Shown here piece by piece: positions 51,713 through 59,855 of a DNA stretch of 64,000 nt (position 1 is its first letter; each line of letters opens with the position of its first letter). Both the position numbers and the translations under genes were made by a program. The DNA is from Streptomyces sp. AC555_RSS877 (lineage in GTDB: Bacteria; Actinomycetota; Actinomycetes; Streptomycetales; Streptomycetaceae), in assembly GCF_019049245.1 (NCBI RefSeq), contig NZ_JAGMUK010000001.1, positions 186,001 through 250,000 of the forward strand, in the 5' to 3' direction. The notes under the pieces are model-generated. The model did no database searches. It worked only from the letters and a program-made list of their open reading frames with translations, and was not told where the DNA came from.

Positions 51713-52112
51713 GTGATGCATGTGCACTTGGTCTTCGTGACCAAGTTCCGGCACAAGGTGTTCACCGATGCCCACTTGAGGCGCATGGAGGAGATCATGC
51801 GGTCGGTGTGCGCGGACTTCGAGTGCGATCTGGTGGAGTTCAACGGCGAGAACAACCACGTCCACCTGCTGGTGAACTTCCCGCCCAAGGTCGCCGTCAC
51901 CAAACGGGTCAACTCCCTCAAGGGTGTCTCCTCGCGCCGTCTGCGCCTGGGGGCACCTCCCGGCCGAAGGCTGGGGGAGAGTTCCCCTGCCTGGACGGCA
52001 CTACTGGAGGGCCAACAAGCTGTGGTCCGGCTCCTACTTCGCCGGAACCGTCGGCGGCGCACTGCTCACCGTGGTCAGGCAGTACATCGAACAGCAGAAC
52101 CGGCCGGTGTGA
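51713..52112 (+). pseudogene. tnpA: disrupted IS200/IS605 Y1 transposase TnpA
   Basis: The frame from 51713 encodes HVHLVFVTKFRHKVFTDAHL and the HUH motif in NNHVHLLVNFPPK, the start of a Y1 transposase. After SLKGVSSRRLR it runs into a foreign 36-bp palindromic sequence and leaves frame. The remaining C-terminus (HYWRANKLWSGSYFAG, then VVRQYIEQQNRPV with the catalytic-Tyr helix) continues in another frame to 52112. A second frameshift is likely near 51710, since GEMQKIRTGRH just upstream reads as the natural N-terminus in a different register. The product should be inactive, so the element cannot move without a helper. Confidence 0.85.
51946..51981. repeat. 36-bp palindromic repeat inserted in tnpA
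   Basis: CTGGGGGCACCTCCC followed by GGCCGAAGGCTGGGGGAG interrupts the conserved transposase sequence exactly between VSSRRLR and the HYWRANK block. Short GGGGG-flanked palindromes with a CGAAGG centre are, to my knowledge, dispersed in many Streptomyces genomes; a related one forms the core of the element at 23979-24213. Confidence 0.7.
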
Positions 52113-52116
52113 GCAC

Positions 52117-52222
52117 AGCCCGGCTTTGCCGGGACCAGCGATCACGACGCTCCGCGCCGCGGGTGGTGAACATGCCGTGTCCGGCTCCGCCGGACCAGAA
52201 GCGGCGACGCTCCGCTCGCAAC
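52117..52222. repeat. two diverged direct copies of a hairpin block at the tnpA end
   Basis: CCGGCTTTGCCGGGACCAG with a following GACGCTCCGC (52125-52159) recurs as CCGGCTCCGCCGGACCAG with GACGCTCCGC (52183-52217). Each copy contains a small CCGGC/GCCGG stem. They may be duplicated subterminal transposase-binding structures. Confidence 0.5.
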
Positions 52223-52269
52223 CATCAGATTCGCTTCACCACCGGGCTGAAGGCCCGATGCACTGCGAA

Positions 52270-52630
52270 TGAACCCCGTAGCGGTGCGGCCTCGGCGGCG
52301 GGCCAGCACGCTCGCACCGGCGGACGCGGTCAGCCCGCCGGCCGTGCGGAAGCCGCGGGCGAGCTCGCCGGTTTCGGCGAGGCGGGAGGCGTACGGCTCG
52401 GTGGCGGGGTCGTAGCCGGTGCCGAGGGCGAGGTCGAGGTCGAGGTCGAGGTCGAGGTCGAGGTCGAGCCAGCGTCGGCGGAGGGTGTCGTAGGGGTCGG
52501 CGGCCGCGTCCGCAGGGAGCCGGGGGGCGGCGGCGATGGTCGTCGTGGTCGTCGCAGGCAGGGCGGCGGTGAGCAGGAGGGCCCGGCGGGTGGGGCCGGG
52601 CAGGGCGAAGGCTCGGCGCTGCGGATCCAT
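52270..52630 (-). pseudogene. truncated N-terminus of a secreted polysaccharide lyase (PL8-like)
   Basis: The ATG at 52630 starts MDPQRRAFALPGPTRRALLL, a twin-arginine-like or Sec signal region, then DPYDTLRRRWLDL, GTGYDPATEPYASRLAETGE, which matches the beginning of Streptomyces hyaluronate/chondroitin-type PL8 lyases as I remember them. Only about 110 residues remain before the IS end; the catalytic domain is missing and no continuation is seen on the other side. Within it the frame-neutral hexamer repeat adds (Leu-Asp) units. It is a dead gene remnant. Confidence 0.6.
52430..52465. repeat. (GAGGTC)6 hexanucleotide repeat
   Basis: Six perfect tandem GAGGTC copies (followed by a partial GAG) encode Leu-Asp repeats on the minus strand in the lyase remnant. 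The intact family has only one or two such units here, so this is a slippage expansion in a gene no longer under selection. Confidence 0.85.
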
Positions 52631-52728
52631 GACCGTTTTGTCTACCACTTCCGCGCCATCGGCCCAGCACTCCGCCGAAAAGGTTGAAGCGTCACCGGAA
52701 TAGGTCTACGGTCGTCTCTGTTGACCTG

Positions 52729-52742
52729 GTTGAACATTCAAC
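52729..52742. promoter_or_regulatory. palindromic operator upstream of the yceI-type gene
   Basis: GTTGAA-CA-TTCAAC: perfect 6-bp arms 30 bp before the ATG, next to a TTGACC (52721-52726) -35-like box. It is MarR-type in layout (TTGAA half-sites). No regulator gene is adjacent. Confidence 0.55.
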
Positions 52743-52772
52743 ATCACCCCGTCGATCCGCTAGGAGCACGTC

Positions 52773-53381
52773 ATGGGCATCTTCGGCCGCAAGGACAGCG
52801 CCGACACGACCGCCGCGGCGCCCGCCGCCCTGAACCCCGACCTCGCCGCGCTGACCGGTGACTACACCATCGACCCGTCCCACACGACGCTCGGCTTCGT
52901 CGCCCGGCACGCCATGGTCACCAACGTCAAGGGCAAGTTCCTCGACTTCAGCGGCTCCCTGCACCTCGACGGCGGCGACCCGTCCGCGTCCACGGCGTCC
53001 ATCGACGTCAAGATGGACAGCATCGACACGGGCTCCGCGGACCGCGACGGTCACCTCAAGGGCTCGGACTTCTTCAAGACGGACGAGTTCCCGACGATGA
53101 CCTTCCGCTCGACCTCGGCCGAGGCCCTGGGCGGCGACGACTACCGCATCACCGGCGACCTCAGCGTCCTCGGCGTCACCAAGCCGATCACCATCGACCT
53201 CGAGTTCAACGGCGCCGCGAAGGACCCCTTCGGCAACGAGCGCGTCGGCTTCGAGGGCAAGGCGGAGATCATCCGCTCCGAGTGGGGCCTGACCTGGAAC
53301 GCGGCGCTGGAGACCGGCGGCGTCCTGGTCTCCGACAAGATCAAGCTGAACTTCGACATCTCGGCGATCAAGAACGCGTGA
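52773..53381 (+). CDS. YceI-family lipid-binding-like protein
   Basis: 202 residues with AGGAG 7 nt before the ATG. The YceI lipocalin-like fold starts at YTIDPSHTTLGFVARHAMVTNVKGKF (about 30-55) and includes GHLKGSDFFKTDEFPTMTFRS and DLSVLGVTKPITIDLEFNG, ending LNFDISAIK. YceI proteins bind isoprenoid or polyprenyl chains; many are periplasmic, but this one has no signal peptide, only a short polar/Ala-rich N-terminus (MGIFGRKDSADTT). It is likely cytosolic or membrane-peripheral. The MarR-like operator upstream suggests inducible expression. Confidence 0.9.
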   Translation: MGIFGRKDSADTTAAAPAALNPDLAALTGDYTIDPSHTTLGFVARHAMVTNVKGKFLDFSGSLHLDGGDPSASTASIDVKMDSIDTGSADRDGHLKGSDFFKTDEFPTMTFRSTSAEALGGDDYRITGDLSVLGVTKPITIDLEFNGAAKDPFGNERVGFEGKAEIIRSEWGLTWNAALETGGVLVSDKIKLNFDISAIKNA

Positions 53382-53446
53382 GCCTGCCGGCGGCTGCCCC
53401 GAGGAGCCGCAACCCGGTGAGCCGTCGAGACACGTGAGCACCGAGC

Positions 53447-53487
53447 GCGCCCGCCCTCCGATCCCCACGGACCGGGAGGGCGGGCGC
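53447..53487. terminator. bidirectional terminator between the yceI-type and ydeI-type genes
   Basis: 13-bp arms GCGCCCGCCCTCC and GGAGGGCGGGCGC enclose a 15-base spacer. They lie between the stop codons of the two convergent genes. Confidence 0.75.
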
Positions 53488-53495
53488 TCGGCGTG

Positions 53496-54059
53496 TCATC
53501 CCCGCGCCAGTCTGCCGACGGCCGCCGCCAGTTGAGCCTCGCGGCCCTCCGGCGTACGGGCCCGCAGGACGGGGAGCATGGCGAGGTACCGGTCCGTCTT
53601 GCCGAGGCGCTCGAAGGCGGCCTTGGCGCGGGGGTTCCGTTCCAGGGCGGTGATGAGGTCGTCGGGGACGGTGGCCTCGCGTTGCGACTCGTACGCGGCG
53701 GCCCATCTTCCGTCGGCCTTCGCGGACTCCACCTCGGCGAGTCCGGCGGGGCGCATACGGCCGCCCGCCGTCAGTTCCTCCACGCGCCGCACATTGACCA
53801 TCGACCACAGGCTGCCGGGGCGACGCGGGGTGATCCGCTGCAGGTAGTGCGTGGCGTCGAGCGCCTTGCGCTGACCCGTGATCCAGCCGTGGCAGAGGGC
53901 CACGTCGTTGACGTCGGCGGCGGTGACGGAGGGCAGGCCCGAGGACTTCTTGGCGACCTTGACCCACAGGCCCGGGTGAGGGGCCGGGTGGGCGGTGAGC
54001 CAGTCGTCGAGGGCGGTCGTGGTGTCGAAGGCTCGGGGCTGCGGGTCCTCGGGGGTCAT
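53496..54059 (-). CDS. YdeI/OmpD-associated (OmdA) family protein
   Basis: 187 residues from the ATG starting MTPEDPQPRAFDTTTALDDWL; the frame above lacks a binding site. The N-terminal HPGLWVKVAKKSSGLPSVTA, NDVALCHGWITGQRKALDA and YLQRITPRRPGSLWSMVNV blocks match the YdeI/DUF1801-like fold, and the C-terminal helical OmdA part (PDDLITALERNPRAKAAFERL) follows. Proteins of this family have been linked to antimicrobial-peptide or bacteriocin tolerance in enteric bacteria; a role here is unknown. It is cytosolic by sequence. Confidence 0.85.
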   Translation of the reverse strand: MTPEDPQPRAFDTTTALDDWLTAHPAPHPGLWVKVAKKSSGLPSVTAADVNDVALCHGWITGQRKALDATHYLQRITPRRPGSLWSMVNVRRVEELTAGGRMRPAGLAEVESAKADGRWAAAYESQREATVPDDLITALERNPRAKAAFERLGKTDRYLAMLPVLRARTPEGREAQLAAAVGRLARG

Positions 54060-54176
54060 GGGGACACCGTAGGCGGCGAGCCGATGGGACGCGGCCGGTG
54101 AGCGCTGTGCGCGTGGCCGAATCCCACCCCTTGTGCGGGCGCTCACGGGGTTCTCATAATCCAGCAACAGATTTGA

Positions 54177-55079
<903 letters not shown>

Positions 55080-55114
55080 CGCACGCGCGCCTCACCTCGT
55101 CACCTCGTACGACC

Positions 55115-55142
55115 GGGCCCGGCGCTGTCCTGCGCCGGGCCC
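55115..55142. terminator. terminator between the trypsin gene and the TPM gene
   Basis: Perfect 11-bp arms GGGCCCGGCGC and GCGCCGGGCCC with a TGTCCT loop, between the stop codons of the two convergent genes. A GGAGCGTCAGAACC direct repeat follows at 55148-55180. Confidence 0.75.
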
Positions 55143-55173
55143 GTCCCGGAGCGTCAGAACCTGCGCCGGAGCG

Positions 55174-56568
55174 TCAGAACCCGCCGCCGAAGTCCCCGCC
55201 GCCTCCGCCGAAGTCGCCGCCTCCGCCGAAGTCGCCGCCTCCGCCGTAGTCCCCGCCGCCGAAGCCGCCGCCGAAGTCGTCGGTGTGGAAGTCCGCGCCG
55301 GACACGTCACCGCCCTCGTAGCCGCCGGCGCCGAAGTCGCCGTAGCCGGAGCCGTAGTCGGCGGCGTAGGCCGGGGTGGCCATCATGCTGCCGAGCATCG
55401 TGCCGATGAGCAGGCCGGGCAGGATGCCGCCGCCGAAGTAGCCGCCCGCCCAGGGACCGTAGGCGGGGCCCGCGTCCCAGTAGGGGCGGCGGCCCTGTTC
55501 CGTGTCGACCTCGCGGATCACCGGATCGCGGCCGTCCGTCAGGCGGGTCCGGTCAGCCGCGCAGACCGGGACCTCGCGCGGGGTGCCGTCCACCGGTGTC
55601 CAGGTCGCGTCGGCGACCGAGGGGCCGTGGCGCGGGTCGAAGAAGCAGGGGGCCCGGCGCTCGGGCAGCGGCCGGCCCTCGCGGCGGGCGGCGAGTCTGG
55701 CCAGTGAGAAGCGGCCGTCGTCGATGGACTGGGTGACGGCCCGGACGTCCTCCGGTTTCGCGGCCTGGGCCATGAACGTCTTCGCCTTCTCGTACGAGTC
55801 CAGCCCGCGTTCGTAGTCCTCGCGCATGGCGTCGGTGGCGCCCGGCTCCCCGGGATGGAAGTCGAGACGGTCCAGCTCCTCGCCGAAGGCGGTGATGTCC
55901 TCGTCGACCACGACGCGCAGCCTCTCCAGCGCGGCCCGCTGCGCCTCCTCGTGCCGGCGCCGCCTGCGCCGTACGAGCGCGTACGCTCCCCCGCCGCCCG
56001 CCACCAGGACCACACCGGCGGTGATCAGCCCGGCGGTGGACGCGCCGCCGCCGTCGGAGGTGTCCCAGCCTGCCGGGGCCGAGCCGCCCATGTTGGTCAG
56101 GGCGCGGTCGGTGAAGTCGTCGATCTGCGTCTCGGCGGCCTTCTCCGTCCCGACGCTGCTGACGAGATTCCGTACCGCCGTGGGCGACAGAACCGAGGAG
56201 TCGGCGCGGGCGTCGAAGTCGTCGCCGACGCGGATCGCGTACAGGCCGGTGATACCGGTGGCGGTGCGCAGGTCGGTGAAGAGCTGCTCGGTCGGCTGGT
56301 CGGCGGGCAGGACGGCGACGAAGAGGGGCTTGTCGGCGTCCTTGATCTGCTCGGCCAGCGCGTCGGCGTCGGCGGCGGAGAGCTGGTCGGAGGCGGCCGG
56401 GGCGACGTACACCGGATCCTCGCGCAGGGCCTCGGCGATCGTCGAGACGTCGGTGGCCGCAAAGGCGCGCGGGGCGCCCGCCGTCAGGACGGTCAGGGCC
56501 GTCAGGACGGCGAGCGCCAGTGCGGCGAGCAGTCCGGCAAGGCTTCGGGCCGATAGGGCGACCTTCAT
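55174..56568 (-). CDS. TPM-domain membrane protein with glycine-rich tail
   Basis: 464 residues. A signal peptide (1-38, ending PRAFAATD) and an extracytoplasmic TPM-like domain (about 40-165: STIAEALREDPVYVAP, DADKPLFVAVLPAD) precede TM1 (about 178-200) and a basic stop-transfer RRRRRRHEE. A cytosolic helical region (about 205-300) and a conserved CFFDPRHGPSV block follow, then a hydrophobic stretch (about 376-398). The tail is Gly/Asp/Phe repeats (DFGGG, GGDYGGG) resembling tails of the YgcG-type TPM proteins. The TPM domain is sometimes called a phosphatase or photosystem-repair fold. Its role in actinobacteria is unknown. Confidence 0.82.
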   Translation of the reverse strand: MKVALSARSLAGLLAALALAVLTALTVLTAGAPRAFAATDVSTIAEALREDPVYVAPAASDQLSAADADALAEQIKDADKPLFVAVLPADQPTEQLFTDLRTATGITGLYAIRVGDDFDARADSSVLSPTAVRNLVSSVGTEKAAETQIDDFTDRALTNMGGSAPAGWDTSDGGGASTAGLITAGVVLVAGGGGAYALVRRRRRRHEEAQRAALERLRVVVDEDITAFGEELDRLDFHPGEPGATDAMREDYERGLDSYEKAKTFMAQAAKPEDVRAVTQSIDDGRFSLARLAARREGRPLPERRAPCFFDPRHGPSVADATWTPVDGTPREVPVCAADRTRLTDGRDPVIREVDTEQGRRPYWDAGPAYGPWAGGYFGGGILPGLLIGTMLGSMMATPAYAADYGSGYGDFGAGGYEGGDVSGADFHTDDFGGGFGGGDYGGGGDFGGGGDFGGGGGDFGGGF

Positions 56569-56630
56569 ACTTCGAAGCTACCCGAAAGCCGACGAAAAAG
56601 GTCTCTTCGGACCAGCGGGAACCCGGTCGC

Positions 56631-59600
56631 TCAGGCCGCCGCCCGATAGGCCGCCGTCAGCTTCTCCACCGCCTCTCCGTACCGCCCGGTCAGCAGCAGA
56701 TGGTCCGCGTCGGCGAAGGGCTTCGCGACCGCCGCCGTGACGTCCTGGCCCACCTTCTGCTGGACGATCAGCCGGGCCCTGGTGACGAGCGCACGGCCGG
56801 TCTCCTCGGCTCCGGCCCGCTCGGCCGCCCCGGCCGCGACGCCGAGTGCCTTCAGGGCCGTCGTGCCGCCCTCCGGGACCCGGCTCAGGGTCGTGAGTCC
56901 CCAGCCGTAGGGGAACTGCGGGTCGTACGCCGCGTCGCCGACGTTGATCGGCAGCTGCGCCTGGGACTTCGGCCAGGTCACCGGGAGCTGTCCGGTGAAG
57001 GGCCGCCTGCCGTACAGGACGTCGGCCACGCCGTCTCCCTGCGTGCCCGGCAGCCAGGAGGCGACCAGGGCGTCGATGTCGCCGAGCCGGTCCCCGAGGA
57101 GCTGGGGGCGCCCGGAGACGATCAGCACCGCGCACCTCATCGCGGCGCACACCGTGTCGACGGCCGCTCGGTCGGCGGCGGACAGCTCCAGGTCGTGGCC
57201 GTTGCCGACGTCGCCCATGCCCTCGGCGTACGGGGTCTCGCCGACGACGACCACCCCGACGTCGTGGCCGCCCGTCGGTGCCGAGGCGTCCTTGGAGTAG
57301 GTGACGTCACCGCCCGCCTCGCGCATCCCTTCGAGGATGGTCGTGCCGGGGGTGATGTCACCGGAGGAGCCCTGCCAGGTGACGGTCCAGCCGCCGCTCT
57401 GGTTGCCGATGTCGTCGGCGTTGGACCCGGCGACGTACACCTTCTGGCTCTTCCGCAGCGGCAGCAGCCCCGTGGAGTTCTTCAGCAGCACCTGCGACTC
57501 GGCGACCGCCTGGCGGGCCACGGCGCGGTGCCCGGCGGAGCCGATCCGGGACGCGCCGCTCGTGTCGGCGTACGGCTTCTCGAAGAGCCCGAGCTTGAAC
57601 TTCTGGGTGAGGATGCGCGACACGGCGTCGTCGATCCGCCGCTCACCGACGCGGCCCGTCTCGACCTCGTCGAGGAGTGTGGCGTGGAAGTCCTGGTAGG
57701 CGTACGGGACCATGATCATGTCGAGGCCCGCGTTGACGGACGTGCGGACGTCGGAGGCGTAGTCGCCCGGGAGCTGGTCGATGGCCGCCCAGTCGCTGAC
57801 GACGAAGCCGTCGAAGCCCATACGGCCCTTCAGGACGCCGTTCAGCATGTCGGCGCGGGCGTGCATCTTCACCGGGCCCCGGCCGTCGCCGGCGATGTCG
57901 AGCGAGGAGTAGGACGGCATGACCGTGCCGACACCTCGGTCGACGGCCGTCTGGTACGGCGCCAGGTGGACGGTCTCCAGCTGCCGCCGGGTGACCTTGG
58001 TGACGCCCTGGTCGATGGTGTACGTCCCGGTCGTGGACGAGCCGTACTCGGTGCCGCCGTCCCCGACGAAGTGCTTGGCGGTGGCGAGGACCTTGTCGCC
58101 GTCTTTGAGATCACTGCCGTCGGCGGCGCCTTGGAAGCCCTGGACGACCGTCTCCATGGCATCGACCAGTGCCGGGTCCTCACCGAAGGCCTCGTAGGAG
58201 CGGCCCCAGCGTTCGTCGCGGGTGACGCACAGGCAGGGGGCGAAGTCCCAGGGGATGCCGGTGGACCGGACCTCGGCGGCGGTGACGGCGGCCGTCTTCT
58301 GGGCGAGCCGGGGATTCCTGGACGCTCCGACGCCGATGTTGTGCGGCATGATCGTCGCGCCGACCAGGTTGTTGTGACCGTGCACGGCGTCGACGCCGTA
58401 GATCAGCGGGATCTGGAAGCGGGTCGCCTGTGCGCGCAGTTGGAACGCGTCGATCATCTTCGCCCACGCCTCGGGCGTGTTGGGCGTCGGTGTCGAGCCG
58501 CCGCCGGACAGGAGCGAGCCGAGGTCGTACGCGGCGATGTCACCGGGGTTGGTGACCGCTCCGCGCTCGGCCTGGGTCATCTGCCCGGCCTTCTCCTCGA
58601 GGGACATGCGGGACAGCAGGTCGGCCACGCGCTTCTTCACCGGCAACCTGGCGTCGAGATACGGCAGTCCGTGCGCGTCGATCACGATCTGCGGTGTCTC
58701 GGACGGGGGTTTGGCGCCGTTGACGGTCAGCTTGAGCGGGATCGTCTCGGCCGACTCCGCCTGCTTGTCCTTCAGGGTGCGGACCTTGACGGTGCGGGAG
58801 GTGCCGGAGGCGGTGCCCGCGGGGAAGGTGAACTCGCCCTTGAGGGGCGTGAAGTCGCCGTCGGTGCCCGTGCCGGTCGAGGTGGTCTCGTAGGCGATGG
58901 TGACGGGCTCGTCGATCGGGGCGGAGCCGGTGGTGGCGACGGTGAACCGGACGTCGGCCGTGCCGCCCTCCTGCACCGGATACACGGCGGCGTCGGTCGT
59001 CACGCTCGCGCGCAGCGACTGGTCGGCCCTGCCGTACAGCTCGACGCCGTCCATGGCGAAGTCGCCCTTGACGCCGACGGGGAGGGTGATGGCGTATCCC
59101 CACGTCTCGGTCAGGCCGAGGATCTGGTCGATGCCGCCGACGGGCTGGTAGTCCGTGCGGTACGCGAAGTCGGTGAAGGGGATCTCGATCTGTTTCCAGC
59201 CGCTGAAGTCGTCCGTGAAGGACGTCGTCCAGAGCTCGGAGGCCTCCCCGTCGGCGCCGCCGTCCTTGATCTCGAAGGCGATCCTCTTGCCGTTGTTCCG
59301 CCCGTCCCACCAGAGGCGGACGCCTTGGTGGGCGGACCAGTCGTGGGCGGGTTCGGCGAAGGCGAAGTCGTGGGTGAAGCCGCCGTAGCCGCTGATGTCG
59401 TAGGTGCCGGTGAGCACCTTGTCGCCCTCGGGGGCGTCGTCACGTGCGGTGAGTTCGAGGGCGGGCGGGTCGTCGGTGTCGCTGCCCCAGGTGAAGATGC
59501 CGCCGGCGGGCGGGGAGGCGAAGGGGACTTCGCCTTCGAAGCGGTCGACGGGGACGGGCGCCGGGTCGTCGGCGGCTCGCGCGGACGCCAGCGGGAGCAG

Positions 59601-59645
59601 TCCGGTCAGCAGGGCGGCGGAGGCTAAGAGGGCGGTTCTTCGCAT
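56631..59645 (-). CDS. secreted multidomain glycoside hydrolase family 3 beta-glucosidase
   Basis: 1,004 residues. Signal peptide 1-24 (MRRTALLASAALLTGLLPLA, ASARA). Residues about 32-205 form a CBM11-like beta-sandwich (GVRLWWDGRNNGKRIAFEI, FTDFAY). About 210-310 is a Calx-beta-like domain (VQEGGTADVRFTVATTG, TVKVRTL). GH3 N-terminal domain about 325-690 with YGVDAVHGHNN, DERWGRSYEAFGEDP, KHFVGDGGTEYG and the nucleophile Asp618 in GFVVSDWAA. GH3 C-terminal domain about 700-930 (QVLLKNSTGLLPL, VVVGETPYAEGMGD). About 70 helical residues close the protein. It should release glucose from extracellular beta-glucans. No linked transporter or LacI regulator is present. Confidence 0.93.
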   Translation of the reverse strand: MRRTALLASAALLTGLLPLASARAADDPAPVPVDRFEGEVPFASPPAGGIFTWGSDTDDPPALELTARDDAPEGDKVLTGTYDISGYGGFTHDFAFAEPAHDWSAHQGVRLWWDGRNNGKRIAFEIKDGGADGEASELWTTSFTDDFSGWKQIEIPFTDFAYRTDYQPVGGIDQILGLTETWGYAITLPVGVKGDFAMDGVELYGRADQSLRASVTTDAAVYPVQEGGTADVRFTVATTGSAPIDEPVTIAYETTSTGTGTDGDFTPLKGEFTFPAGTASGTSRTVKVRTLKDKQAESAETIPLKLTVNGAKPPSETPQIVIDAHGLPYLDARLPVKKRVADLLSRMSLEEKAGQMTQAERGAVTNPGDIAAYDLGSLLSGGGSTPTPNTPEAWAKMIDAFQLRAQATRFQIPLIYGVDAVHGHNNLVGATIMPHNIGVGASRNPRLAQKTAAVTAAEVRSTGIPWDFAPCLCVTRDERWGRSYEAFGEDPALVDAMETVVQGFQGAADGSDLKDGDKVLATAKHFVGDGGTEYGSSTTGTYTIDQGVTKVTRRQLETVHLAPYQTAVDRGVGTVMPSYSSLDIAGDGRGPVKMHARADMLNGVLKGRMGFDGFVVSDWAAIDQLPGDYASDVRTSVNAGLDMIMVPYAYQDFHATLLDEVETGRVGERRIDDAVSRILTQKFKLGLFEKPYADTSGASRIGSAGHRAVARQAVAESQVLLKNSTGLLPLRKSQKVYVAGSNADDIGNQSGGWTVTWQGSSGDITPGTTILEGMREAGGDVTYSKDASAPTGGHDVGVVVVGETPYAEGMGDVGNGHDLELSAADRAAVDTVCAAMRCAVLIVSGRPQLLGDRLGDIDALVASWLPGTQGDGVADVLYGRRPFTGQLPVTWPKSQAQLPINVGDAAYDPQFPYGWGLTTLSRVPEGGTTALKALGVAAGAAERAGAEETGRALVTRARLIVQQKVGQDVTAAVAKPFADADHLLLTGRYGEAVEKLTAAYRAAA

Positions 59646-59855
59646 GGAACATCCCCTGGCTCTCGTGGTCCAACGGTGTCTCGTGCATCGACGTGCGGCT
59701 CAGCACACGCCGTGAGTGAACCGGTGCCCCAGGAAGCCGTCAAGACCACATCAGGAGGGGCGGTACTCCGCTGCCCGGCCGAGGAACGGGCCGACGACCG
59801 GGCGTGAGCCTCGGCGAGTCGGGAAACTCGCCGAGGACTCCTGCTGAGCGGCCTG

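Larger units (their letters stand above)
50360..52270. mobile_element. IS200/IS605-family element (divergent tnpA/tnpB), tnpA broken
   Basis: Divergent tnpB (minus) and a Y1-type tnpA remnant (plus), with subterminal hairpins outside each gene: CCTCGGGCT/AGCCCGAGG (50370-50389) beyond tnpB, and CGGGCTGAAGGCCCG near 52242-52256 beyond tnpA. Such elements have no terminal inverted repeats, so the borders are estimates: about 50360 (after TTGAC) and about 52270. The element abuts a truncated lyase gene on one side and an orphan coding tail on the other. Confidence 0.8.

Noticed and set aside
56520-59627. 1,035-codon plus-strand open frame opposite the GH3 gene
   Set aside because: Antisense shadow; the minus strand carries a complete GH3 enzyme with signal peptide and nucleophile motif.
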